Positions 30,312 to 30,346 of a DNA stretch of 30,346 nt are shown piece after piece. The stretch is from a virus. Numbering within the stretch: position 1 is the stretch's first letter; the number at the start of each line of letters is the position of its first letter. The position numbers and the translations under genes were made by a program. The notes beneath the pieces were generated by a model. The model saw only the letters and a list, made by a program, of their open reading frames with translations, was not told the origin of the DNA and ran no database searches. The stretch lies in IMG/VR virus record IMGVR_UViG_3300049595_000077, positions 1 through 30,346 of that record. The stretch is one strand, 5' to 3'.

Positions 30312-30346
30312 GCCTCCACACTCGCAAACCTTTTATGCCGTCTTCT

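Overview
The window looks like the late (structural and lysis) arm of a tailed double-stranded DNA phage, most likely a short-tailed podovirus of a Gram-negative host. Every convincing gene lies on the plus strand. Genes are packed with 1-30 base gaps or ATGA/TAATG-type overlaps, and no internal promoter or terminator is visible. The cargo is virion proteins plus a holin/lysozyme lysis block. There is no portal, capsid, terminase or replication gene here, so those presumably lie upstream. Several proteins carry motifs that I remember as common in environmental (freshwater or marine) phage contigs; no database search was possible, so that link is recollection rather than proof.

Layout. (1) Positions 1-3116: the tail of an upstream gene, then eight genes, mostly small, very basic and Gly/Lys-rich, plus a Pro-rich 383-residue protein. 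(2) 3116-5735: head-tail connector region, with a P22 gp4-like protein, a zinc-ribbon protein, two more small basic proteins and an SU10-type adaptor. (3) 5732-10122: surface/fibre region, with two small beta-rich proteins, a 20-residue-repeat fibre, a TNKTLT-type fibre, a polyglycine tip-like protein and a probable fibre-assembly partner. (4) 10119-12401: lysis block, with a 25-residue micro-ORF, five small proteins that are mostly membrane-associated, a three-TM GTA-type holin and a GH24 lysozyme with an E-C-T triad. (5) 12410-14562: tail nozzle/stabilisation protein and a small companion. (6) 14572-30220: a likely DNA-ejection cassette of five proteins, including two giants of 1946 and 2094 residues. 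(7) 30221-30346: a non-coding tail with a strong hairpin and further inverted repeats.

How it fits together. Connectors (3116, 4896) and nozzle (12410) should close the portal and form the short tail. Fibre proteins (5732-9820) should decorate it and bind the host. The proteins from 14572 to 30220 are probably carried inside the head and ejected into the envelope at infection. The most unusual content is in the giants: a TolA-like Ala-rich coiled coil of about 328 residues built from 42-bp repeats, an HELLH zinc-protease signature, an AT-hook-like RGRPK motif and a membrane-active module that seems to be shared by both. A second theme is short motifs recurring across otherwise unrelated virion proteins: DGIAxxGKTxG, (Y/F)A(E/D/R)GG and W-G-x3-W-G-x3-W-G.
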